A stretch of 6,559 bases of DNA from JAKPRU01 sp029568995 (GCA_035430965.1 DAOMHQ010000245.1:1-6559); one strand, 5' to 3'. Shown: positions 1 to 6,409, counted from the stretch's first letter. The notes: generated from the sequence alone by a model not told the origin. Numbers and translations are program-made.

Positions 1-60
1 CCGATACACCAGCGGTGTTTCGCCCGTGTCCTCCAGGGAGTTGAGATCCAACGGGAACAG
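1..60 (-). other. Possible edge fragment of a minus-strand coding region
   Basis: Read on the minus strand from 60 down to 1, one frame is open for 20 codons and gives a protein-like peptide (LFPLDLNSLEDTGETPLVYR) that continues off the left edge. A TAG stop at 61-63 lies directly upstream in the same frame. A real gene would therefore have to begin here from a CTG (58-60) or TTG (46-48), or this is the remnant of a broken gene. No Shine-Dalgarno sequence precedes either codon. The other two minus-strand frames are also open over this short stretch, so the coding call rests only on the look of the peptide. No family is recognised. Confidence 0.2.
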
Positions 61-122
61 CTAGGGATAATATCCCCCTTCCCCCGCCCCCCGTCAATCA
101 CCTTTCATCCCGCGCCTGCCGT
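61..122. other. Short intergenic stretch with small palindrome and C-rich tract
   Basis: This stretch follows the end of the Fic gene. It contains a 13-base perfect palindrome at 64-76 (GGGATA-A-TATCCC). A very C-rich tract at 74-92 follows it (G-rich on the minus strand). No T-run follows a stem on the minus strand, so a classical terminator for the Fic gene is not visible. It could act as a weak transcription pause or be plain low-complexity spacer. Confidence 0.25.
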
Positions 123-1277
123 TCAAACCTCTGTCCCGCGATTCATGATTTCGAGATACTTTGCATAGCTGTAAATCCGATTACGTCTCTGTCCGGTCAG
201 CTCGCGGACGATGCCTAATTCTTCGAGACACCGAAGGCACTTGTTGACCGTTGCGGCAGAGAGGCTCGTTTTGATCCAGCCTGCTCGCGCGATAGGACGT
301 TCCAGAAGAGCCTGATGAACCTGAAATACAGAACCGCTGATTTGTCCTAACTGTCCGATCTGTTTCTGATCCTCTAGGGAGAGTTCTCCGAGCTGCCCGG
401 CGGTCTCTGCGGATTGTGTGGCGGTTTCAGTGACAGCCTCCGCAAAAAAATCCAGCCAGGCCTCCCAATCCCCGCTGAAACGTACATCGTTCAGCAAGTC
501 GTAATAACGCTGACGATGCATCTTGAAAAAGAGGCTGAGATAGAGCATCGGATCTTTCAATACCTTTTCAGCACAAAGCAACAAAGTAATCAGCAGACGT
601 CCCAAGCGGCCGTTTCCATCGAGAAACGGGTGGATCGTCTCGAATTGGACATGCGCCAAGGCCGCCTTGAGAAGAGTCGTGGTCTGAACCGGGCGGTCAT
701 GCAGAAACATTTCCAGGTCCCCCATACATTCCACCACATTTTCCGGGGGCGGTGGGACGAACACAGCGTCTCCGGGCCGGGTTCCGCCGATCCAGTTCTG
801 GCTTCGTCGGAACTCACCAGGGGTCCGGTCGCTTCCCCGGCCTGTTGACAGTAGGATCTCATGGATTTCCCTTATGAGTCTCAACGATAACGGGAACCCT
901 TCCTTGAGGCGCTGCAAACCATGATTCAACGCCGCGACATAGTTGCTGACTTCCCGGACATCCTGTATGGGTACGCTTGGTGTCAAATCGAGCTCAAACA
1001 AGAGAAGATCGGATAAAGAAGATTGTGTGCCCTCGATCTGAGAGGAGAGAACGGCCTCCTTGCGGACATACGTATATAAGAATAAAGAGGGGTTCGGCAA
1101 CAGAATGGATACACTGTCCAGCCTTCCGAGCGCCAGCAATGCCCTGTCGAACTTCTCGCGGAGTTGGGGGGACCAGTCAATCGGGGGTTGCGGCGGCAGC
1201 GGCGTCGGGATGAAGGCGCGCACTGTCTCGCCCACTGTCGATATTGTGATATAGCGACCTTGAATGGTTCTTTTCAT
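123..1277 (-). CDS. Fic family protein (class II, N-terminal inhibitory helix) with C-terminal winged helix
   Basis: Predicted Fic-domain enzyme of 384 residues, probably transferring AMP from ATP to a hydroxyl side chain of a target protein, possibly also itself, in the cytoplasm. A Fic_N-type region (about 20-100) carries the inhibitory motif S78-S-Q-I-E82-G83, fitting [S/T]xxxE[G/N]; Glu82 is expected to obstruct ATP binding. The Fic core (about 130-280) has the complete catalytic motif HPFLDGNGRLGR at 216-227, with His216, Asp220, Asn222 and Arg224 intact, and a proline-rich flap (VPPPPE) near 174-179. A winged helix-turn-helix follows at about 315-372. Length and order match the Shewanella SoFic type (about 370 residues), so the gene looks full length and active. 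The ATG at 1275-1277 gives the N-terminus usual for the family, but upstream bases (AAATAAAGAA) hold no real Shine-Dalgarno sequence. The gene stands alone, with no antitoxin partner; inhibition is intramolecular in this class. The winged helix may bind the palindrome before the start (inference). Confidence 0.95.
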   Translation of the reverse strand: MKRTIQGRYITISTVGETVRAFIPTPLPPQPPIDWSPQLREKFDRALLALGRLDSVSILLPNPSLFLYTYVRKEAVLSSQIEGTQSSLSDLLLFELDLTPSVPIQDVREVSNYVAALNHGLQRLKEGFPLSLRLIREIHEILLSTGRGSDRTPGEFRRSQNWIGGTRPGDAVFVPPPPENVVECMGDLEMFLHDRPVQTTTLLKAALAHVQFETIHPFLDGNGRLGRLLITLLLCAEKVLKDPMLYLSLFFKMHRQRYYDLLNDVRFSGDWEAWLDFFAEAVTETATQSAETAGQLGELSLEDQKQIGQLGQISGSVFQVHQALLERPIARAGWIKTSLSAATVNKCLRCLEELGIVRELTGQRRNRIYSYAKYLEIMNRGTEV

Positions 1278-1295
1278 TTCTTTATTTCAATATCT

Positions 1296-1343
1296 TAAAA
1301 TAAGGAATTTCTTATTTTACGAAATGGCGTTTTCCTAAAATAA
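1296..1343 (-). promoter_or_regulatory. AT-rich palindrome plus extra half-site upstream of fic (operator candidate)
   Basis: A perfect inverted repeat, TAAAATAAG (1296-1304) and CTTATTTTA (1311-1319), is separated by 6 bases. A third copy of TAAAATAA lies at 1336-1343, exactly 40 bases from the first, about four helical turns. The block begins 18 bases upstream of the fic ATG, where a promoter and operator would sit. It is sharply AT-rich compared with its surroundings. No good -35/-10 pair at standard spacing was found. Binding by the winged helix of the Fic protein, and hence autoregulation, is an inference. Confidence 0.45.
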
Positions 1344-1422
1344 CAGGTTTGAGGGAGAAAGGAAGGTCTTCGGGTCCAGAACAGGATAGGGCGTGGTGCG
1401 ATAGTTGATAAGTCTAGAAATT
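1344..1422. other. Intergenic spacer without recognised signals
   Basis: This is the rest of the roughly 310-base gap between the fic start and the prepilin stop, outside the operator candidate and the inverted-repeat nest. No start codon with a Shine-Dalgarno sequence, no T-tailed hairpin and no repeat were seen here. The bases at 1542-1588, on the far side of the repeat nest, are likewise empty. Confidence 0.4.
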
Positions 1423-1541
1423 TCAACCCCCTCTGTATCTCCCCCAATCATTGGGGGAGAGGCTTGTGCGTCTGTTCTCCTCGCAATCTTCGGAGAGCAG
1501 GTCCCTCCCCCGAAGATCGGGGGAGGCCAGGTGGGGGTTGA
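1423..1541. repeat. REPIN-like element: two REP-like palindromes in inverted orientation
   Basis: The outer ends are inverted repeats of 9 bases: TCAACCCCC at 1423-1431 and GGGGGTTGA at 1533-1541. Inside each end lies a strong hairpin. The first, at 1438-1460, has 11-base perfect arms (TCTCCCCCAAT / ATTGGGGGAGA) around one base. The second, at 1504-1526, has 10-base perfect arms (CCTCCCCCGA / TCGGGGGAGG) around three bases. Read outward from the centre the two units match: hairpin with CCCCC/GGGGG arms, a short linker, then GGGGGTTG. A weaker central stem pairs 1472-1480 with 1492-1500 with one G-T pair. Paired inverted REP units of about 120 bases are the layout of REPINs, which are spread by RAYT transposases. 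No such transposase is in the window. The element lies just beyond the prepilin stop, a typical REP location, and could stabilise or end that transcript. Confidence 0.55.
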
Positions 1542-1588
1542 CCGGATAGCACAAGACTCCTCGGCGTGACGGTTGAGAGCGAGCTTTC

Positions 1589-2149
1589 TTACGAACCAAA
1601 GCGGTACCAATCACCGCTGCTGGTGAGGCCGTTGCTGGCGTCGTAGAAGTGCAGCGGATTCCCTTCTGCCGCCTCGTAATCCGTGTCCGGCATGGCCCCG
1701 TGAAGGACATAACCACCCTGTCGGCCGTTCTGGTCCGGAATCATCTTAAACGTGGTCCCGGCCATCCGAAGCGGATTGGCGTATTCCGGGTCCCACAGCG
1801 GATACGCGCTTTCTTCCACTCGGAATGTCGAGTTCGATTTCAGGTCAAGCCCCTGGCGAAACGGGTCCAGGGGAACGGAACTGATATAGGCGACGGGAGA
1901 GGTGAGACGTGCGAGTCGGGCGTAGCGAAGTTCGCCCGCCGTGCTGGGGGTCGGCGGGTACATGTTGTTGTCCAGGCGGTACATATCCAGTGCCTCCGAC
2001 AGGCCCTTCATCTCCGCCTGGCTTCGCGCGACCTTGGCGCGCATCCGGGCATTGAGAAAGTTCGGGACTGCAATGGCCGCCAGAATGCCGATGATGGCGA
2101 CAACAATCAGCAGTTCGATCAGTGTGAACGCGCGGTCTTTTCGGAGCAT
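1589..2149 (-). CDS. Type IV prepilin / type II secretion pseudopilin-like protein
   Basis: A prepilin with N-terminal cleavage/methylation signal, 186 residues from the chosen start. The 7-residue basic leader MLRKDRA is followed by FTLIE and a roughly 20-residue hydrophobic helix ending near VPNFL. Prepilin peptidase should cut between Ala7 and Phe8 and methylate Phe; Glu at mature position 5 and Pro at mature position 22 are present. The usual Gly at -1 is replaced by Ala. After the helix comes an amphipathic stretch rich in Arg, Lys and Ala, then YRLDNNMYPP, the GspG-like pattern, a variable globular part, and a C-terminal end of GDWYRFGS. It is probably anchored in the inner membrane and assembled into a pilus or pseudopilus. 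Two further ATG codons lie upstream at 2156-2158 and 2153-2155, but the AAGGA at 2159-2163 sits 9 bases before the ATG at 2147-2149 and almost touches the others, so the third ATG is preferred. No other secretion or pilus gene is nearby, so its system is unknown. Confidence 0.9.
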   Translation of the reverse strand: MLRKDRAFTLIELLIVVAIIGILAAIAVPNFLNARMRAKVARSQAEMKGLSEALDMYRLDNNMYPPTPSTAGELRYARLARLTSPVAYISSVPLDPFRQGLDLKSNSTFRVEESAYPLWDPEYANPLRMAGTTFKMIPDQNGRQGGYVLHGAMPDTDYEAAEGNPLHFYDASNGLTSSGDWYRFGS

Positions 2150-2158
2150 GAGCATCAT

Positions 2159-2163
2159 TCCTT
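2159..2163 (-). promoter_or_regulatory. Shine-Dalgarno sequence that decides the prepilin start
   Basis: On the minus strand this reads AAGGA. It abuts the first ATG (2156-2158), is 3 bases from the second and 9 bases from the third (2147-2149). Only the third spacing is normal, so translation probably begins there. Confidence 0.6.
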
Positions 2164-2199
2164 GAACCGACCGGATTCACCGCCCGCATTTCTGACCGA

Positions 2200-2229
2200 A
2201 TTTTACTCGATTCACTGGAAGGCTGACAG
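2200..2229 (-). promoter_or_regulatory. Candidate sigma-70-type promoter for the prepilin gene
   Basis: On the minus strand CTGTCA (2224-2229, four of six matches to TTGACA) and TAAAAT (2200-2205, five of six matches to TATAAT) are separated by 18 bases. Transcription would begin near 2193, leaving a leader of about 45 bases before the preferred ATG. The -35 match is mediocre, and promoter rules in the host are unknown. Confidence 0.3.
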
Positions 2230-2328
2230 GTCTATTGTCGGGCGGCGGAAAACAGGAAAGACAAGACATCCCGGCTCAACCTGATTAGAGTAAATGAACT
2301 CGATCCGCATCACATAAGCGGAGCGAAT

Positions 2329-2332
2329 AGGA
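2329..2332 (+). promoter_or_regulatory. Shine-Dalgarno sequence of the glycosyltransferase gene
   Basis: AGGA ends 9 bases before the ATG at 2342-2344 and supports that start. A small stem (TCCGC 2304-2308 with GCGGA 2318-2322, 9-base loop) lies just upstream and could affect ribosome access. No convincing plus-strand promoter was found in the divergent region. Confidence 0.5.
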
Positions 2333-2341
2333 CCCGACAGA

Positions 2342-4132
2342 ATGGCAACGGAACACAATAAGAAAGACGGGAGCACACCACACCTGGACAGAAACCTGTC
2401 TGTCCTGCGAAAGCGACGCCCGGACCTGGCGGACCTGCTGGAACGCGCGGACGCAGCGAAAGTCTGCCCGGTTTCCGAAACAGGACCATTTCGCCGAGCG
2501 ATGGAAAATCTCCTGCGATCCGGGAAAGCGGAAGTAATTTATGTTTCCGGTGTTGGGCAGGGTGATATCGCCGCTGAGGTCTTTGAAAGAACGCGCGAGG
2601 GATTCGGACCGGAAAAGACACCCATCGGGCTTGTGTTCCTTGAGCATCGCCCGGAGATGTTCCGCGCAATGCTTTCCTTGAACGACCGGACACAATTGCT
2701 GGAGTCAAAGCGAACATTCTTCTGTGTCGGGGAGGATCTCGACCGACAATGCAGGGAAATCCAAACCAAGTACCGCCTTTGCGCGTGCCCGCACCCCGGA
2801 CATTTCCAGGGACGCTGCCTGAATGCGGATGAGGTTGGAATCTATCAAGTGGCGCTGCGCGATCTCGATGAGAGCCGTGCCCGGTTTCAGCATCGGTTCC
2901 AGGCACAATTGGCGGAATTGCAGCAGAAATTCCGGTCCCGCCCGGCGCAAATCCGGAAGATCTGGAGCTCTGTCGGATTGGCAGATCGGGCGGTTCAGCA
3001 TATTATCCGAGGGCTGATGGAGGCGCTTCAACGCAAGGGATTTGAGATTCGCATCCTCGAAATCGACCCGGAGGAATACCAGCCACCGTGGTATTGTCTT
3101 ATGGATATTTGCGAGTATCAGCCGGACCTGATTGTTCAGGCCAATTTCCCAAGCAGCCTGCTTTTTCCGAGGGAACTCGCTCTGCATCTGGCCATCCCGC
3201 GAGTGGTCTGGTATGTGGACAGTCCCAGGAACTTCTGGCAACAGCAACCGAGTTTCTTTTTCACCACCCACGACCATGTTTTTGTGTGGGATGAGGCATA
3301 TCTCGATTTCCTTCGATCCCTGGGCGCGGAGAGAGTGGAGGTTTTGCCGTACGCAGCCGATATCCAGGCTCCTTTGGAGCCGGAAGATCGGTTCCGAAGT
3401 CCGTTGTCTTTCGTCGGTCAGGTCGTAGACCAGTCAGAAGTTCGGAAGCGGCTTTCACCCCCGGAGCGGGAATTCCTGGACAGGCTTATCGAACTGCGTC
3501 TTCAGGATACGGCAGCAGATGTCCCGGATCTTCTTGCCCGGATTCCACGCGAGCAGCGGCAGATTCTCTCTTCATTCTCAACACAGATTCATCTTCCAAG
3601 CTTCCTGTACGCGGCGGCAAATGCGCGTCACCGCATCCGCGTTCTGGAATCTGTCGTGCAATACGGATTGAAACTGTACGGGCCGGAATCCTGGTTGACC
3701 GTAATGGATGAAGACTCGCCTTTGCGCGGATGTTTCTGCGGCCCCGTGGATCATCGGACCGAGTTCCCGGCGGTTATCCGATCTTCGACAATCAATCTGA
3801 ATATCCACAGTCTTCATGCTCTTGGAAGCATGAACATGAGGGATTTCGATGTTCCCCTGCAGGATGGGTTCCTGCTGACAGACTGGGTCTCCGGCGCGGA
3901 TCGGTTCTTCGTGCCGGATGTTGAGATGGTCTTCTGGAAGGGATGCGACGATCTCAAGCGTAAGATCGAATGGTATCTCGCGCATCCCGATGAACGCGCA
4001 GCCATCATCGCCCACGGCAAAGCCCGCGTCCTGAAGGATCACACCTACGATGCCCGCGCAGGTGATTTGTTGCGGTGCATGGGGATGCCGGGTGAAGGGA
4101 TTCGGCCCTCTGGCAACGCCGCTGTACGCTAA
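2342..4132 (+). CDS. CgeB/DUF3880-like glycosyltransferase with MAF-like N-terminal region
   Basis: A predicted cytoplasmic glycosyltransferase of 596 residues with no signal peptide or membrane segment. Residues 1-145 resemble the Rossmann-like N-terminal part of flagellin-glycosylation MAF proteins: a strand and glycine loop (VIYVSGVGQGD, 65-75), GLVFLEHRPE at 96-105 and FFCVGED at 126-132. A Cys/His cluster follows (Cys147, Cys149, His151, His154, Cys159), then a charged helical linker (about 170-205). From about 210 a GT-B-like transferase begins: QPDLIV at 260-265 and VVWYVDSPRNFW at 288-299. The C-terminal half has the CgeB-type signature: INLNIHS at 484-490, NMRDFDVPLQDGFLLTDW at 498-515, and the closing LAHPDERAAI (546-555) and KDHTYDAR (565-572). 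The donor sugar and acceptor are unknown; relatives often modify flagellin, spore coat or surface glycans. The gene diverges from the prepilin gene and converges with the lipoprotein gene, with a 12-base gap. Glycosylation of the neighbouring pilin is only a hypothesis. Confidence 0.88.
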   Translation: MATEHNKKDGSTPHLDRNLSVLRKRRPDLADLLERADAAKVCPVSETGPFRRAMENLLRSGKAEVIYVSGVGQGDIAAEVFERTREGFGPEKTPIGLVFLEHRPEMFRAMLSLNDRTQLLESKRTFFCVGEDLDRQCREIQTKYRLCACPHPGHFQGRCLNADEVGIYQVALRDLDESRARFQHRFQAQLAELQQKFRSRPAQIRKIWSSVGLADRAVQHIIRGLMEALQRKGFEIRILEIDPEEYQPPWYCLMDICEYQPDLIVQANFPSSLLFPRELALHLAIPRVVWYVDSPRNFWQQQPSFFFTTHDHVFVWDEAYLDFLRSLGAERVEVLPYAADIQAPLEPEDRFRSPLSFVGQVVDQSEVRKRLSPPEREFLDRLIELRLQDTAADVPDLLARIPREQRQILSSFSTQIHLPSFLYAAANARHRIRVLESVVQYGLKLYGPESWLTVMDEDSPLRGCFCGPVDHRTEFPAVIRSSTINLNIHSLHALGSMNMRDFDVPLQDGFLLTDWVSGADRFFVPDVEMVFWKGCDDLKRKIEWYLAHPDERAAIIAHGKARVLKDHTYDARAGDLLRCMGMPGEGIRPSGNAAVR

Positions 4133-4144
4133 CCAGTCCGGTTT

Positions 4145-6400
4145 TTAGGGAGCAGTCTCCACTGACGCCTTCACACTCTTCTCCTGAGTCAGAAGCCGGA
4201 CATACAATCCCCACCCGGCTCCCAGCTGATGAACCCGACACAGAAGGGCGTTCCGTCCGGCGTGGAGATGAATCGGCACAATGTCCTGGTCCGGGATCGC
4301 CTTGTGGGGACCGGCATCTTCGTAAACCTGTTCTCCATTCACCCAGACTCGCATTCCGTCATTGCTCCCGACCGCGATAGAAACGTCCCGGTCACGATCC
4401 GAGTCGAGAAACGTGAGCGCATACGCCGCGCCGACAATATCATGCGGTTCGATAAGCTGGGTGAAATCGAGATGTGCCGTCGGTCCTGTCACCTGGGTCC
4501 AGCGTACCGGTTGATCGTTCAGTCCCTTGTATGTGCCATCGAACGAAACCGGCTGCCGTTGCCCGAATGCGCCGTCGGAAAGCGTATCTTTCTCCTTTGG
4601 AAACGGCCCGATGATCCACCAGTTCGTGATATAGGGTCCGCGCATTTGCAGAGATTGATAAAACGGTTCTATCGGATTCGCCTCGCTGATATTCGTCAGT
4701 CCATTGGCTTTCGCTACACGAATAAACCGATCCACTAATATCTGATCCAGAATGTCCTCGCCGGTCAGTTCCAATTGCCGTCGCTGGAAGTAGATATCCG
4801 CGTAATCCAGCCACATCCGGACTTTCTCTATGCGTGCCTTGATCGCATCGTTTTCAGCCGACAGAAGCGCTTCGTCCAGTGGTACGCGGCATTTCTGCCG
4901 GATCTCCGGCGGCAAGTGACCGATTTCCGGCGGGCTGAACAAGTCGAAATGAATATCGTTCGTTCTGACATAGTCATGCAAAAGATCGAAATACCGACGG
5001 ATCGGCTTCCACGATTTGCCATATACTCCCTGTAAAAAGTCGTCGATTGTCGCATCAACATCGGTATCGACATCCCACAACAGTTTTGCCAGGATGTATG
5101 ATCGCAACTCCGCCATTTCCCCACCGCCACCGGATGAAGAATTCCCCTGGCAGAAGATGCCATCCACACCTTCCCGATGGTAAAAGGGGATATCTTCCCG
5201 GATGGCATTGAAATTCGGAAACGGCATCAGGTAATGAGAGAAATTCGTTACATAATGCCAAACATAGACTTTATTGCTGATTGCGCTCCAGGCGCGAAGA
5301 TCCTCAACATACGTGGCGTTTTTCGGGCAGGATGCCAGTGCGTGACTATCGCACGAGGGGGCCATGTGGCACAGGCGCACAATCAGGTTCGGGTGGGGGC
5401 GAAGAGTCTTCGGCGCTTTCTGAGTGTAGTTATAGGCGATGGTGTCAATGTACTTGTCCGGGTAACGCTCTGTGACCGCCTCGGCTACCTTGTTGCAGAA
5501 AGCGATCAGAGTTCCGGAAGGACTTCCTTCCGCCTCGTCGATTGCACGACACTTTTCACATTGGCATTGACCATACCAATCGTTCTGCGACACGGAGAAA
5601 ATCGTGGATTTCGGATTCTCTTCGATCCGTTTGAAAATGGCCTCGATCACGATCCGAAGCACATCCGGATTTGTCAGGCACAGCTGGGTATTTTCGATGC
5701 TGCGCTTGCCGTTGATCTCGGAAAAATATTCCGGGTGCTGGTCGAAGTATTTCTCCGGCGGGACCAGGCCGTTGAAGGTGTGCACAAATCCCGTCATGTG
5801 GATTTTATCGCCGACCGATTCATCCAGTTTGCTGTGGATGCTGTTGACCCGGTTTCGCGATGCCCAGAGCCTGTCGAATGCCTCGGTGAAAAACGGTTCG
5901 CGATATTCAAAATCCGGTTTTTCGCGGCGATGCAATCGAGGGATGGTGAGTTTGGTGTGTTTTGGGACTTTCTCCACATCTCGGGTATACCAGCGACACC
6001 CGACCACATCCTCCAGGAACGCATAGACGCCGTACAGCGTCCCACGGGGCCGCCCACCCAGGATGAACAGGTTTCCCCCACGGGTTTCCAGAATGAATTC
6101 CTCGCTGCCGAGCTTTTCCGCTGCCAGGTCCGGGGCCATGCGGGATGTCTCCGGTCCGGGTCCCACAAAAATCGCCCGACCGCCCTGTGCTGTCTCACCG
6201 ATGGGCAGACGCAACCCCGTGCTTTTCTCGACATACTGCTGAAGTTCCTCGGCGGCATGTTGCTCGGCGGGGATGGCATCCCGCGCAAGCACAATCACGA
6301 CATCCTGATTGACGGTGAACGAGGATTTCGAGATTGTCGCACAGCTGGAGGTCAACAGGATGAGAATACCTGAAAGGATAATGAGATATTGAGTTCGCAT
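4145..6400 (-). CDS. DUF4838 domain lipoprotein, glycoside-hydrolase-like
   Basis: A 751-residue lipoprotein, probably a carbohydrate-active enzyme on the outer membrane or periplasmic face. Residues 1-19 form a signal peptide with a lipobox-like LTSS before Cys20; Thr at -3 is less usual than Leu but fits the broad pattern. Residues 33-155 look like the N-terminal alpha/beta domain of GH67 and GH20 enzymes (AAEELQQYVEKSTG at 49-62, GRPRGTLYGVYAFLE at 116-130). Residues 170-440 carry DUF4838 hallmarks: EKYFDQHPEYF (216-226), NGKR (230-233), QLCLTNPDV (239-247), SQNDWYGQCQCEKC (271-284), then a GTLIAFCNKVAEAV stretch (296-309). A helical region follows, and residues about 592-736 (WWIIGPFP, GSNDGMRVWVNGE) look like an accessory beta-sandwich that might bind sugar. 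The substrate is unknown; this group has a barrel related to GH67/GH20, but the catalytic residues cannot be assigned from sequence alone. The start has a strong GAGAGGAG site. No susC/susD-like partner lies in the window. Confidence 0.92.
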   Translation of the reverse strand: MRTQYLIILSGILILLTSSCATISKSSFTVNQDVVIVLARDAIPAEQHAAEELQQYVEKSTGLRLPIGETAQGGRAIFVGPGPETSRMAPDLAAEKLGSEEFILETRGGNLFILGGRPRGTLYGVYAFLEDVVGCRWYTRDVEKVPKHTKLTIPRLHRREKPDFEYREPFFTEAFDRLWASRNRVNSIHSKLDESVGDKIHMTGFVHTFNGLVPPEKYFDQHPEYFSEINGKRSIENTQLCLTNPDVLRIVIEAIFKRIEENPKSTIFSVSQNDWYGQCQCEKCRAIDEAEGSPSGTLIAFCNKVAEAVTERYPDKYIDTIAYNYTQKAPKTLRPHPNLIVRLCHMAPSCDSHALASCPKNATYVEDLRAWSAISNKVYVWHYVTNFSHYLMPFPNFNAIREDIPFYHREGVDGIFCQGNSSSGGGGEMAELRSYILAKLLWDVDTDVDATIDDFLQGVYGKSWKPIRRYFDLLHDYVRTNDIHFDLFSPPEIGHLPPEIRQKCRVPLDEALLSAENDAIKARIEKVRMWLDYADIYFQRRQLELTGEDILDQILVDRFIRVAKANGLTNISEANPIEPFYQSLQMRGPYITNWWIIGPFPKEKDTLSDGAFGQRQPVSFDGTYKGLNDQPVRWTQVTGPTAHLDFTQLIEPHDIVGAAYALTFLDSDRDRDVSIAVGSNDGMRVWVNGEQVYEDAGPHKAIPDQDIVPIHLHAGRNALLCRVHQLGAGWGLYVRLLTQEKSVKASVETAP

Positions 6401-6409
6401 TGGGCAACA

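Noticed and set aside
74..86. A 12-base match (CCCCTTCCCCCG) between the left edge and about 6504-6514
   Set aside because: It is a low-complexity C-rich run, slightly shorter at the second site, and not meaningful as a repeat or attachment site.
1438..1526. The two GC-rich hairpins as a pair of intrinsic terminators
   Set aside because: Neither has a T-run after the stem on either strand. Their matched, inverted arrangement with shared outer ends fits a repeat element better.
1335..1716. Minus-strand open frames of 91 and 97 codons around the inverted-repeat nest
   Set aside because: They run through hairpin repeats and the prepilin 3' end in other frames and encode low-complexity peptides.
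123..2158. Fic and prepilin as a toxin-antitoxin or defence operon
   Set aside because: They share a strand, but an approximately 310-base gap with a repeat element and an operator separates them. The prepilin is an ordinary surface protein, and the Fic protein carries its own inhibitory motif.
1649..2284. A 211-codon plus-strand open frame opposite the prepilin gene
   Set aside because: The minus-strand prepilin is unmistakable. The plus-strand translation is Arg-rich, without motifs, and has no ribosome site of note.
2310..3277. Minus-strand open frames of 136, 198 and 190 codons within and before the glycosyltransferase gene
   Set aside because: They overlap the plus-strand gene with its conserved transferase motifs, and their translations resemble no family.
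5177..6373. A 398-codon plus-strand open frame opposite the DUF4838 gene
   Set aside because: It lies wholly antisense to a gene with clear family motifs, signal peptide and ribosome site. Its translation shows no recognisable domain, and long antisense frames are common in such DNA.
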